From contig JAUIJE010000018.1 in NCBI GenBank assembly GCA_030431455.1, forward strand, positions 76,115 through 140,114: a stretch of DNA of 64,000 bases. The letters are read 5' to 3'. Every line of letters begins with the position of its first letter. Positions within the stretch are counted from its first letter, which is position 1. Under the pieces are notes generated by a model that worked only from the letters and a program-made list of their open reading frames with translations, did not search any database and was not told the DNA's origin. Origin of the DNA: a bacterium. Its GTDB lineage: Bacteria > Myxococcota > UBA727 > JAUIJE01. Positions 8,379 through 19,855 of the stretch are shown in pieces. A program made the translations under genes and the position numbers.

Positions 8379-8699
8379 GGCGAGGCCACCGAGAGAACAG
8401 GACGCGCGGTGAGTGCAGCCCGCGTGCCATGGCCCGGGCCGGCGGTGTGGTCCCACGAGGCCCAAAGCCGGCCAAGCCGGCCCGCCACCGAGGAGAAACG
8501 ACCCAGTTTGCCGCGCGAAATGGGGCATTTTGGGGCGCCTGTCCCCTCCCCGGGGGGACGGGACGTGTGGGCAGGTGGTTGGCGGGGCGAGAGCTTCGTA
8601 CATGTCTCACCGTCGTTCGACGGAGCATCACCCGTCGGCCATGCTCCGATACCCAGAACCCTCGATTTTCCGTCTCGCCCACATCCCCCAGGAGCTGAC
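8379..8699. promoter_or_regulatory. Divergent intergenic region between the C39 operon and the 649-aa gene
   Basis: This 321-bp gap must hold promoters for both directions. It contains GC-rich inverted repeats, for example CCGTCGTTCGACGG near 8616 and a GTCCCC/GGGGAC pair near 8542, plus an AGGAG site just before the 649-aa gene. I cannot identify a confident -35/-10 pair and see no coding sequence. Confidence 0.4.
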
Positions 8700-10649
8700 G
8701 TGACCACCATCGGCAAAACCAAGACCAGCACGCCCACCCGGACCCGCACCGAGTCCACCGCCGACGCCAACCGGACCAAGACGCTGGCCAAGCCCGCCAC
8801 CACCGCGGCCAGCACCAACCCCGCGCTGCCCAACAACGCGGCCCGCGCCGCGGTGGGCGCCGACACCACCAACCGGGCCCCCACCGTCCAGACGGACAAC
8901 CCCCCGGTGGCCCTCCGCGCGGGGCTGCAAAATGGGACTGCACCACGGCAGACCCCTCTCGAGGAATCGCGCGCCCGCACCGATGGTCTCGAAGCCGAGC
9001 TCCGCCGGGCCCAAGAGCACGAGCGCGAGCCCGACCTCACCACCGCCAAGAACAACCTCGGCGACCACATCGAAAACGACTACCTGCCGCAGCTCCAAGA
9101 GCAAAGGCGCGACCTCGGCATGGAGATGTTCCGCGCGGTCGAACACGGCCAGCCCACCGACGGCATCCAGACCCGCATGGACGAAAACGCCGCGGAAATC
9201 GAGCGCGCCACGGGGTTGCTCGACGAGGCCCGCGGCGCACCGATCACCGGCGCGGACAGCGCGGGGGTGTTCGAGGCGCCCCCCGGCTTTGACCTGCAGA
9301 ACCCGCCCGCCAGCTTCTCCGGTCGCGTCACCGCCCCCAACGGGGTCAGCTACGACACGCAAGTCCAAGCCAGCGACACCACCACCGCCGGCCCCAACGG
9401 CGAAGAGATGCGCACCCTGTCCATCACCCGCAGCGGGGCCCTCGGCGTGGCCGGGGAAGGCGACATCGGCGCGGTGGGGGTGCAGGCCGGCGCCTTCCGC
9501 GGCGAGGCCATGACCTACGAGATGCAAATCCCCGAGGCGGATTACCAACGCATCCTCGCCGGCGACGCGCCGTTCCCCGATCCGGGCCGGTTGTCGACGC
9601 TGCCTCCCGGCTCGTCGGTGACGATTCGCCAGGAAGACTTCCAAAACAGTGAGCTCGGGGGCAGCTACGGCGCGTTCCAGATCGGCTCGAACCACAGCAC
9701 CGCCGAAGGCAACGCCATCCGTCTCGAGGTCGGCGAAGACGCCGTGCGCGTGCTCGCGGGCCCGTACGAGTCCGTCACCAATGGAGCTGCATTGGGGCTC
9801 GGGGTCGACATTGGCTCCGACGACTTCAAGCTCGGCGGGAGCGTTCAAATCGGCGGGTCCACCACCCTCACCGAAGGCACGATGGCGTTCGCGGACATCT
9901 CCCGCGACAGCGGGCAGGGTGCGTACGAGGACTTCTTGTCCAGCGGCGAGGTGCCCCCCGTCGGCACCACCGGCGTGCGCACCGGCGGCACCGTCACCAC
10001 CGTCGACATCAACTCGTCGAGCGCCATCGGCGGTCAGCTCGACATCGGCCCCCTCACCCTCGGGGGCACGCTGCTCGACGGCCGCAGCGTCAACGGCAGC
10101 CACACCACCATCAACTACAACGACGGCTCCTCCGAGGTCGCGGCCCAGGTCGAGGAAGGGGGCGTGACCGCCTTCGCCAACGCCAGCTACGATGCCAGCG
10201 GACGCCAGACCGACCTGCAACAAGGCGTGGTCCTCGACAACGTCGACAGCAGCTACCAAGAGAACTTCGCCCAAGCGCTCGGGGTCGAGCCTGGACCGCG
10301 CGGGGACTACCAGGTGAGCTTCGACGACCAGAGCTACGCCGCCCTGCGGGACCGCACGTTCGACGCCTTGGCCCAGCGGCACCCCTGGAGCAGCGAGCCG
10401 GAGATGCTCGACGCCCTGCGCGCGGGTCCCAACGACAGCGGCATCTACGAGACCGCGAGCGGCGTACAGTTTTCCCCGTCGCTGGACCCCGCGGTGTCCG
10501 CGATCGTGACCAACGAGTCCATGGAGGGGTTTTTGCAGGACCCCAGCATTCGCCACGGCGGCTCCACCACCTTCGCCGACGACCTGTTGGGCATCTGGGC
10601 CGACACCATGGACCAGGGCGCGTTGCCCGGGACCCACAACAGCTACTGA
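8700..10649 (+). CDS. Large hypothetical protein with Thr-rich N-terminus and Gly-rich repeats
   Basis: A 649-aa protein I do not recognise. The GTG start is chosen because AGGAG lies 7 nt upstream and the frame before it is non-coding in character. Residues 1-75 are rich in Thr, Pro, Ala and basic residues. Residues about 85-180 are highly charged and probably helical or coiled coil. From about 190 on it is rich in Gly, Ser, Thr and Asp, with alternating hydrophobics, suggesting extended beta structure (ALGLGVDIGS, LKLGGSVQIGGS-like runs). There is no classical signal peptide, membrane segment or Cys. It is divergent from the C39/RimK/GCS2 operon; a substrate role is only a guess. Confidence 0.65.
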   Translation: MTTIGKTKTSTPTRTRTESTADANRTKTLAKPATTAASTNPALPNNAARAAVGADTTNRAPTVQTDNPPVALRAGLQNGTAPRQTPLEESRARTDGLEAELRRAQEHEREPDLTTAKNNLGDHIENDYLPQLQEQRRDLGMEMFRAVEHGQPTDGIQTRMDENAAEIERATGLLDEARGAPITGADSAGVFEAPPGFDLQNPPASFSGRVTAPNGVSYDTQVQASDTTTAGPNGEEMRTLSITRSGALGVAGEGDIGAVGVQAGAFRGEAMTYEMQIPEADYQRILAGDAPFPDPGRLSTLPPGSSVTIRQEDFQNSELGGSYGAFQIGSNHSTAEGNAIRLEVGEDAVRVLAGPYESVTNGAALGLGVDIGSDDFKLGGSVQIGGSTTLTEGTMAFADISRDSGQGAYEDFLSSGEVPPVGTTGVRTGGTVTTVDINSSSAIGGQLDIGPLTLGGTLLDGRSVNGSHTTINYNDGSSEVAAQVEEGGVTAFANASYDASGRQTDLQQGVVLDNVDSSYQENFAQALGVEPGPRGDYQVSFDDQSYAALRDRTFDALAQRHPWSSEPEMLDALRAGPNDSGIYETASGVQFSPSLDPAVSAIVTNESMEGFLQDPSIRHGGSTTFADDLLGIWADTMDQGALPGTHNSY

Positions 10650-10677
10650 ACGCCGACCGGCCGGCCGGGCCGGACGC

Positions 10678-11661
10678 TCAGGCCAGCTCGAGCGCGACCA
10701 GCGCGAGCAGCGGGCCAAAGGTGAGCAGCAGGCAAAACGCGAACAGGCCCAGGAATGGGCGCACCACCAAGCTGCGCACCCACTGGTTGACGCCCTCGGC
10801 TTTGTCCGCGTAGCGCTTCGCCTTGGCCGCCATCGCGCGCAGCCGTTCGGCGCCGGAGGGGCCCGAAGCGGCCTGATCCTCGTCGGGGGCGGGTTCTGTC
10901 GAGGCGTCCGCGTCCTGGGCCGCGGCGTTGAAATCAGCCGCGGCGTTGGCGACAGCCGCGGCGTTGGCGATAGCCGCGGCGTTGGCGTCAGCCGCGGCCT
11001 TGGCGTCAGCCGCGGCCTCGACCTCCGCCGCGTCCTCGTCATCGAGCACACGCTCGACAATGGCCCTGGACAAGACCCTCTCCACCCGGCCCGCGACCAG
11101 GCCGCCCACCACCGGCACCTTGCTGCCCGCAAACTCGAACACCAAGGGAAACGTCACCGAGGTGAGCGTGGTCATCAGCAGCTGTGCAAACGTGACCCGT
11201 TGGGCGACGTCGGGTGACATGCCAGCGCAAACCGTGCCAAGCGCGCCAAAGGTCACCGAGAACAACCCCGAGACGCCCCCGGCCGCGCGCCGCGCAAACA
11301 AGTAGAGGGTCAAGCTCACGCTCAAAAACAGCGCGCCCAAAAAGAACCACACGAACCCGAGCACGTCGATGAGCCCGGCGGCCCAGGCCGAGCGCAGGTG
11401 GTGGGCGTTGGGCACGAGCAAAAAGATGTACGCCACCACCATGGTCACCCCGACGAGGATCGTGACCCGCAGCCCGAGGGCCGCGACCCCGAGCGCGCTC
11501 AGGGTGTCGCCGAGCTCTCGGCCGAGCCCGGCCTTGCGCAGGGCGGAGAAGTCGATGCCGGTGTCCGCGCTCAGCCGCTGGGCGAGGGCATCGCCGCCGC
11601 CGCGGGTCGCGCGGCGCCACCGGCTCGGCGGCTTCGGTCGGGTCTCGGTGGTGTCGGTCAT
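10678..11661 (-). CDS. Hypothetical membrane protein with Ala-rich repeat
   Basis: A 327-aa protein with about four hydrophobic segments in residues 60-170, a charged and Ala-rich cytosolic-type region (about 205-255) and one C-terminal hydrophobic segment (about 300-325). The Ala-rich part includes repeated AAA-x-A-N-like hexamers encoded by 18-bp DNA repeats. No family was recognised. It lies convergent with the 649-aa gene (28-nt gap) and divergent from dnaB. Confidence 0.6.
   Translation of the reverse strand: MTDTTETRPKPPSRWRRATRGGGDALAQRLSADTGIDFSALRKAGLGRELGDTLSALGVAALGLRVTILVGVTMVVAYIFLLVPNAHHLRSAWAAGLIDVLGFVWFFLGALFLSVSLTLYLFARRAAGGVSGLFSVTFGALGTVCAGMSPDVAQRVTFAQLLMTTLTSVTFPLVFEFAGSKVPVVGGLVAGRVERVLSRAIVERVLDDEDAAEVEAAADAKAAADANAAAIANAAAVANAAADFNAAAQDADASTEPAPDEDQAASGPSGAERLRAMAAKAKRYADKAEGVNQWVRSLVVRPFLGLFAFCLLLTFGPLLALVALELA
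10925..11014 (-). repeat. Five 18-bp tandem repeats coding for Ala-rich hexamers
   Basis: On the + strand the unit reads GCGTTGGCGNNAGCCGCG, repeated five times with few changes. It lies in frame inside the Ala-rich membrane protein gene and encodes AAAxAN-type units, a likely site of length variation. Confidence 0.9.
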
Positions 11662-11738
11662 GCGGCCCCCGGGCCCTAGGTGGTGATCGCCGCGTCATCT
11701 GTCAAGGCCGCGGGCTCGTTCCCCGGTCTCTCCCCCAG

Positions 11739-11759
11739 GTTTCCACAGGGTTTTCCACA
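11739..11759 (+). promoter_or_regulatory. Two DnaA-box-like 9-mers upstream of dnaB
   Basis: GTTTCCACA at 11739-11747 and TTTTCCACA at 11751-11759 differ from the DnaA box TTATCCACA at two and one positions, and lie in the same orientation 12 bp apart, about 40 bp before dnaB. This might allow DnaA to act on dnaB, but two near-matches are weak evidence. Confidence 0.3.
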
Positions 11760-11796
11760 GCTTGGCGGCGCCCTTGGGCGGCCGGCCCCACGTGCT

Positions 11797-13422
<1,626 letters not shown>

Positions 13423-13432
13423 GACAACGACA

Positions 13433-13852
13433 TTGACAGCGACATGGCAAGGCTACTCGGTCGTCATCGAGGACACCGTGCGCTGGGGGGACATGGATGC
13501 CTTTCAGCACGTCAACAACACCGTGTATTTTCAGTACTTCGAGTCCGCCCGCATCGCGTACTTCGAGCGCGCGGAGATTCTCGCCACCCATCCCATCGGG
13601 CCCATCCTCGGCGCCACCTCGTGCCGGTTCAAAGCCCCGCTGTCGTATCCCGACCAGCTCCAGCTCGGGGCCCGGGTGTCGTCGTTCACCGACGACCGCT
13701 TCACCATGGCGTACGCGGTCTTTTCCGCGGACAAGCAACGCGTCGTGGCCGAGGGCGATGGCGTCGTCGTCGGCTACAACTACCAGACCCAGCAGAAGGC
13801 CCCGCTCCCCGCGGGATGGGTCTCGGCCATCCGCCGCCTCGACGGGCTCTGA
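13433..13852 (+). CDS. 4HBT-family acyl-CoA thioesterase
   Basis: A 139-aa hot-dog-fold protein. RWGDMDAFQHVNNTVYFQYFESAR carries the conserved Asp and the HVNN motif of the YbgC/FadM-type 4-hydroxybenzoyl-CoA thioesterase family, which hydrolyses acyl-CoA thioesters. The start is a TTG; the nearest downstream in-frame ATG (MDAFQHV) would cut into the catalytic loop, so TTG is preferred. It follows dnaB closely and may be co-transcribed with it, without an obvious functional link. Confidence 0.85.
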   Translation: MTATWQGYSVVIEDTVRWGDMDAFQHVNNTVYFQYFESARIAYFERAEILATHPIGPILGATSCRFKAPLSYPDQLQLGARVSSFTDDRFTMAYAVFSADKQRVVAEGDGVVVGYNYQTQQKAPLPAGWVSAIRRLDGL

Positions 13853-13927
13853 CGCGTCGCGCCTGAAGGTGTGCTGAAGCCCACCACCACCCTTTGACAG
13901 CCCCCGGCCGGCGCGGAACCATGTCGG

Positions 13928-15970
13928 ATGGTCGCGCGCATCCAAAAGCCCACTGTCACGCCCTCGCGGTCCCGCACCGTCGACGGGACCACCGCCCCCT
14001 CGTCCACGACCCCGGCCACCACCGTCGACGGGACCACCGGGGCCAAGGGGCCGGCCGACGGCTACGAGACCGGCGCCGCCACCGGGGACGCCCCCCGCAC
14101 CGCCCTGACGGAATCGCAAAAGGACGCCGTTCGGCACAACCCCGCCCTGTCGGTGCGCGGCCCCACCCGCGCGGACATCGCCCGGACCCGGCCGACGTAC
14201 GTCGGCACCGTCGAGGTGGACGAGAGCGGGCAGGCTTATGTGCGCGACCCGTACCAGGACCGGAAGTTTCCCCTCGCCGGCGACGCGGTGGCCGCGGGCA
14301 CGGTGGTCGAGGTCTCGTACGACGCGATGACCGGCGACGTCACCGTCGACAAATCATTGGCCGACCCGGGGAGCGCGAAGGCGGAGATGTACGAGATCGC
14401 GGCCCGCCACGGTCTCGACCCGACCTTTCCCCCGTCGGTGATGGCCGAGGTGGCGGAGATTCAGAAGGCGCCGGGCATTCAATCGGGGGTGGACAGCGGC
14501 GAGCTCGTCGACATGCGCGACATGGCGTTCATCACCATCGACAACGAGGACAGCCGCGACCTCGACCAGGCGATGTTCATCGAAAAGCGCGACGACGGCG
14601 GCTACACCGTGCACTACGCGCTCGCCGACGCCAGCTACTACGTGACCCCGGACAGCGAGCTGTTCAAAGAGGCGCTCAAGCGGGGCACGAGCATGTACCT
14701 GCCGGGGCTGTGTGTGCCCATGCTCCCCGCCGAGCTGTCCGAGGGCTTGGTCTCGCTCAACGAGGGGGTCGACCGGCGGGCGCTGGTCTTCAGCATGTCA
14801 CTGGACAAGAACGGCGAGATGGAGTCCACCGACGTCAAACGGGCGTGTATTCGGAGCCGCAAGAAGCTCGCCTACGACGGGGTGCAGGCCTACCACGACA
14901 AGAAGCAGGCGGGGCAGGGCGACACCGACGCCAAGCACCACGGGCACGATTTCACCGAGACCTTGAGCCTGCTGCAAGAGGTGGGCGAAAAGCGCATGGC
15001 CATCGCCCGCGACCGCGACGTGCCGAGCTACCACCGCACCCCGGTGCACGTGTCGTATCAGGACGAGCGTGGCCACGCGTTCACCGTGGTCGGCGACGAG
15101 CGCAACGACGTCGAGAAGTGGAACGAGCAGATTTCGCTGATGTGCAACATCGAAGGCGCGCGCATGCTGCAGCAATACGCCGGCGATCCCGACGTGCAGG
15201 GCGTGTTCCGCAACCACGATGCGCCCCCCCAGCAGCGCAGCCGTCAGTTTGCCGGGTTCGTCGAGGACCTGATACAGGCCCGCGGCCTCGACCCCGACGT
15301 GTTCCGTTGGCGCCGGGATGAGTCCATGGCCGACTACCTCGCGCGGCTGCCCATGGAGGGGCCGTTCTTGCGGACCTCGGAGGCGATTCACCAAAAGGCG
15401 GTGTTCACCAACGTGGGCGCGGAGTTCGCGGCGGAGGCCACCGGCCACTATGGGGTCGGTTCCGGCGATGGCTATGCACGATTCTCCTCGCCGATGCGGG
15501 AGCTGGTGGGCATCTTTACCCACCAAGAGCTGCTCGACGGCATGCTCGACCGGACGGGCACCGCGGAGCGGGACGAGAAGCTCCGGCAAAAGGTCCTCGA
15601 GGTGGGCAACGGCACCAAGCGGGTGCAGTCGCGCATCACCAAAGAGGCCAACAAGTTGGCCATCGACGACCTGTTCCAGCAGGACGCGGAGCTGCCCGAA
15701 GGCGAGCGGCCGGTGCGGCGGGGCACGCTGATGGCGCTCGAGAAGAACAAGGCCATCATCCGCCTCGACGAGCCCCCCATCGAGGTCAAGATCTACAAGA
15801 GCGACGTGCTGGAGTGGACCGGCCGCGAGCTGGTGGCGGACAAAGACCACGTCGCGGTCCACGAGGGCGATCGCGCGTTCTACGTCGGGCAGTTTGTGGA
15901 CGTGCAGGTGGTCGGGTACGACGAGGACAAAGGCCACTGGATCATCGTGCCCACCGGCGCGGGCGACTGA
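13928..15970 (+). CDS. RNB-domain (RNase II/R-like) exoribonuclease
   Basis: A 680-aa 3'-5' exoribonuclease-like protein. A Thr/Ser/Pro-rich leader of about 60 residues is followed by a putative cold-shock-like segment and the RNB domain from about residue 190. The active-site loop FITIDNEDSRDLDQAMF keeps three of the four metal-binding Asp of RNase II; the fourth position is Gln. The later HYALADASYYV and RGTSMYLPG support the fold. The last 90 residues are S1-like (KIYKSDVLEW, GQFVDVQVVG). The ATG at 13928 is chosen; an ATG at 13921 is in another frame. The leader resembles that of the 649-aa protein in composition. Confidence 0.87.
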   Translation: MVARIQKPTVTPSRSRTVDGTTAPSSTTPATTVDGTTGAKGPADGYETGAATGDAPRTALTESQKDAVRHNPALSVRGPTRADIARTRPTYVGTVEVDESGQAYVRDPYQDRKFPLAGDAVAAGTVVEVSYDAMTGDVTVDKSLADPGSAKAEMYEIAARHGLDPTFPPSVMAEVAEIQKAPGIQSGVDSGELVDMRDMAFITIDNEDSRDLDQAMFIEKRDDGGYTVHYALADASYYVTPDSELFKEALKRGTSMYLPGLCVPMLPAELSEGLVSLNEGVDRRALVFSMSLDKNGEMESTDVKRACIRSRKKLAYDGVQAYHDKKQAGQGDTDAKHHGHDFTETLSLLQEVGEKRMAIARDRDVPSYHRTPVHVSYQDERGHAFTVVGDERNDVEKWNEQISLMCNIEGARMLQQYAGDPDVQGVFRNHDAPPQQRSRQFAGFVEDLIQARGLDPDVFRWRRDESMADYLARLPMEGPFLRTSEAIHQKAVFTNVGAEFAAEATGHYGVGSGDGYARFSSPMRELVGIFTHQELLDGMLDRTGTAERDEKLRQKVLEVGNGTKRVQSRITKEANKLAIDDLFQQDAELPEGERPVRRGTLMALEKNKAIIRLDEPPIEVKIYKSDVLEWTGRELVADKDHVAVHEGDRAFYVGQFVDVQVVGYDEDKGHWIIVPTGAGD

Positions 15971-16104
15971 GCGCGCCCTGGCCTCGGCCGGACGGGGGTT
16001 GCCCTGGGGCCGTGGGGCTCCTACATTCGACACCATGTGGTTCGGAACGTCCGTGTTTCACGCTCCTGATCCTGCGCCCGCGCGCGCTTGAACGACCCCT
16101 CGTT

Positions 16105-16139
16105 TTGACCGGTCCGATCGGTCTAAATCGTAATATATT
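16105..16139 (+). promoter_or_regulatory. Candidate promoter/operator before kamA
   Basis: TTGACC at 16105-16110 is followed by an AT-rich TAATATATT (16131-16139), with spacing longer than ideal for sigma-70. Between them an inverted repeat, GACCG...CGGTC with inner CCGATCGG (16114-16121), resembles a TetR-type operator. This is the clearest AT-rich promoter-like patch between 15971 and 16161. Confidence 0.35.
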
Positions 16140-16161
16140 CAGATGGTTATCAGGAGTTGCC

Positions 16162-17574
<1,413 letters not shown>

Positions 17575-17614
17575 CGCCCGGAGCCGCCCATCCGGGACCA
17601 GAATCGAGGAACGT

Positions 17615-18313
17615 CTGACACGCGTCGTCGCCATCGGGGACATTCACGGGCACAGCCGCGCCCTCGACGCGCTGTTTGTGTGCGCGGGCATCCGCGACCA
17701 GGACCGGGTGGTGTTCTTGGGCGATTACGTCGACCGGGGCCCAGACAGCGCGGGGGTGGTCGAGCGGGTGATCGCACGAAGTCGGCGGGCGCCGACGGTG
17801 GCCCTGTTCGGCAACCACGAAGAGATGATGGTGCTCGCGCCGGACGACGAGACCATGCGGCGGCTGTGGCTCAACGTGGGGGGGCGCGAGACGTTGGCGT
17901 CGTACCAAGCCCGGCCCGACGGTGAGCGGCTGTTCGACGAGCACCGCGCGTTTTTCCAGCACGAGACGCGGATTGTGTACGAGACCGACACCGAGATCTT
18001 TGTCCACGGGGCCGCGCCCCCCGACGTGCCGCTGGGGGAGGTCCCGGTGGACACGGTGGTGTGGCAAAAGTTCATGAACTTCTCGCCCCACCTGTCGGGC
18101 AAGCGGGTGGTCACCGGACACACCGCGCAGAAAAGCGGCGTGCCCTTCGACCTGGGGCATTCCCTATGCATTGATACGTACTGCTACGGGGGTCAGTGGC
18201 TCACGGCCTTGGACTGTGGCGCCAACCTGGTGTTCCAAGCCAACGCAAACGGCGACACCCGGTCGGGACCGCTGGCCGACGTCAGCCGGTGGGCCGGCGC
18301 CGCAACGCCTTGA
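17615..18313 (+). CDS. PPP-type metallophosphatase, probable CTG start
   Basis: A calcineurin-like Ser/Thr protein phosphatase or bis-nucleoside-tetraphosphatase-like protein of about 232 aa. The motifs in order are GDIHGH, GDYVDRGPDS, GNHEEMM and VTGHTAQ, a complete PPP metal site. The first (GDIHG) lies upstream of the earliest in-frame ATG, GTG or TTG (GTG at 17678). The real start must therefore be further up: CTG at 17615, with GAGGAA ending 3 nt before it, is the best candidate. Gene end overlaps ppx by 32 nt in convergent orientation. The substrate is unknown. Confidence 0.8.
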   Translation: MTRVVAIGDIHGHSRALDALFVCAGIRDQDRVVFLGDYVDRGPDSAGVVERVIARSRRAPTVALFGNHEEMMVLAPDDETMRRLWLNVGGRETLASYQARPDGERLFDEHRAFFQHETRIVYETDTEIFVHGAAPPDVPLGEVPVDTVVWQKFMNFSPHLSGKRVVTGHTAQKSGVPFDLGHSLCIDTYCYGGQWLTALDCGANLVFQANANGDTRSGPLADVSRWAGAATP

Positions 18314-19811
18314 ACGCCTCGTCGTCGCGGACGACCTCGACCTCGAGCTGGAGCCCGTAGAACGCGCGGAACGCGGGGGCTTGGCGCTCGGCGTTCCAGG
18401 CCTCGAGGGGCGCGCCGTGGGGGGCGTGGATGAACACAAACAGGGTGTCGCCTTTGCGGTCCGCGATGATGTCATCGACGAGCTCGTTGCGGCCGCGGTC
18501 GAGGGCGTCGGCGAGCCGGAGCAAGGGAACGAGCTTGCGCAGCACCGCGATCTCGTCGGGCTGGAGACGTTGTAAGCCTTCGTGCCCGTCGAGGGGCAGG
18601 CGCCGGCGGTGGTACCGACACAGCCGGGCCACGAAGCGTTGCTCCCGGCGGGTGATGCCGGGCAGGGGCGTGTTCTCGACCACGTAGGCGGAGTGGCGGT
18701 GGTGTTTTTGCCGGCTGATCACGTAGCCGATGTCGTGCAGGAGCGCGGCGACCTCGAGGAGGGTGCGTTCGCGATCGCCGAGTTTGTGCAAGAACACGGT
18801 GGCGTCGAACAGCATGCTCACGAGGTGGGCGGTCTGGGCGCCGTGGTTTTCGTCGAAGTGAAAGCGCCGGCCGAGCTCCAGGGCCGCGCTCTTGAGGCTG
18901 ACATCGGCGGGGCGGGTGAGCTGGCCGAGCATGTCGAGCAGCAGGCCGTCGCGCAGGCTCCCGTCGCAGGCTTCGACCTCGTCGAGGTGGAGGGCTTCCA
19001 TGACCGCGCCGAGGATGACGGCGGCGCCGACGATGACTTCGGCGCGGCGCTCGCCGAAGTGCTTTTTGCGTTGGGACAGCGACATGCGGGCAAGCTGGGC
19101 GATCATCGAACGCACCTGTGCCAAGCTGGCCCGGCGTTCGCCTTTGCCGAACCGGATCAGCGCCCGGACGCTGCCCGAGGTGCCCAGCACCCGGGTGGCG
19201 GCGGCCCGCGGGGCGGGGTCCCCGAGGTCGGTGCGGATCGCGCGGTCGACGTAGGCGCGCATCAGGTGCAGCTCCTGGCTGCGGATTTTTTCGTGGCGCT
19301 CAAAGTGTTCGAACAGGCGGAGCGCGCCGAGCCCGATGGAGAACACGTGGGTCGGGCTGTTGCCCTTGGCGAGCACGATCTCGGTGGAGCCGCCGCCGAT
19401 GTCGATGATCGCGTTGTTCTCGTCGGGGGACCGGCCGGCGAGGGCGGCGAGGGAAATGAGACGCGCCTCCTCGAGGCCGGAGATGACATTGACGTCGAAG
19501 CCGGTGCTTTGGCGCAGGCGGGCAACGACATCGTCCTGGTTGCGGGCGTGGCGGAAGGCGGCGGTGGCCACCGCGCGCACCTCGGCATTTTCGCGCTCGA
19601 TCACGTCCCGGTAGGCGAGCAGGGCGGCCTCCAGGCGCGCGATGGCGTCTTCGGCGATGACCCCGTGGTCGAATACGCCTTCGCCGGGCCGGACCGCGTC
19701 GCGCTGGTCGAACAGCTCGACCAGCGTGCCGAGCGGGCTGCGTCGTACGATTTTGCAGCGCACGGCGTTGGTGCCGATGTCGATGGCGGCGAGGGGCCGT
19801 TGCGCGGGCAT
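18282..19811 (-). CDS. ppx: Ppx/GppA-family exopolyphosphatase
   Basis: A 509-aa phosphatase of the ASKHA fold that removes terminal phosphate from polyphosphate or pppGpp. Evidence: AAIDIGTNAVRCKIV at the N-terminus, ATAAFRHARNQ, SGLEEARLIS, AIIDIGGGSTEIVLA and GTSGSVRALIRF. The C-terminal third contains an HD-type domain (LHDIGYVISRQKHHRHSAYVV). The ATG before PAQRPLAAID was chosen. It is divergent from ppk1 with only 44 bp between starts, so synthesis and degradation of polyphosphate are likely controlled from one shared region. Confidence 0.9.
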   Translation of the reverse strand: MPAQRPLAAIDIGTNAVRCKIVRRSPLGTLVELFDQRDAVRPGEGVFDHGVIAEDAIARLEAALLAYRDVIERENAEVRAVATAAFRHARNQDDVVARLRQSTGFDVNVISGLEEARLISLAALAGRSPDENNAIIDIGGGSTEIVLAKGNSPTHVFSIGLGALRLFEHFERHEKIRSQELHLMRAYVDRAIRTDLGDPAPRAAATRVLGTSGSVRALIRFGKGERRASLAQVRSMIAQLARMSLSQRKKHFGERRAEVIVGAAVILGAVMEALHLDEVEACDGSLRDGLLLDMLGQLTRPADVSLKSAALELGRRFHFDENHGAQTAHLVSMLFDATVFLHKLGDRERTLLEVAALLHDIGYVISRQKHHRHSAYVVENTPLPGITRREQRFVARLCRYHRRRLPLDGHEGLQRLQPDEIAVLRKLVPLLRLADALDRGRNELVDDIIADRKGDTLFVFIHAPHGAPLEAWNAERQAPAFRAFYGLQLEVEVVRDDEAFKALRRRPTG

Positions 19812-19855
19812 ACCGCAGGGTCGCAAGTTTTGGCCGGGGGCGTCAAAGGCGTATT

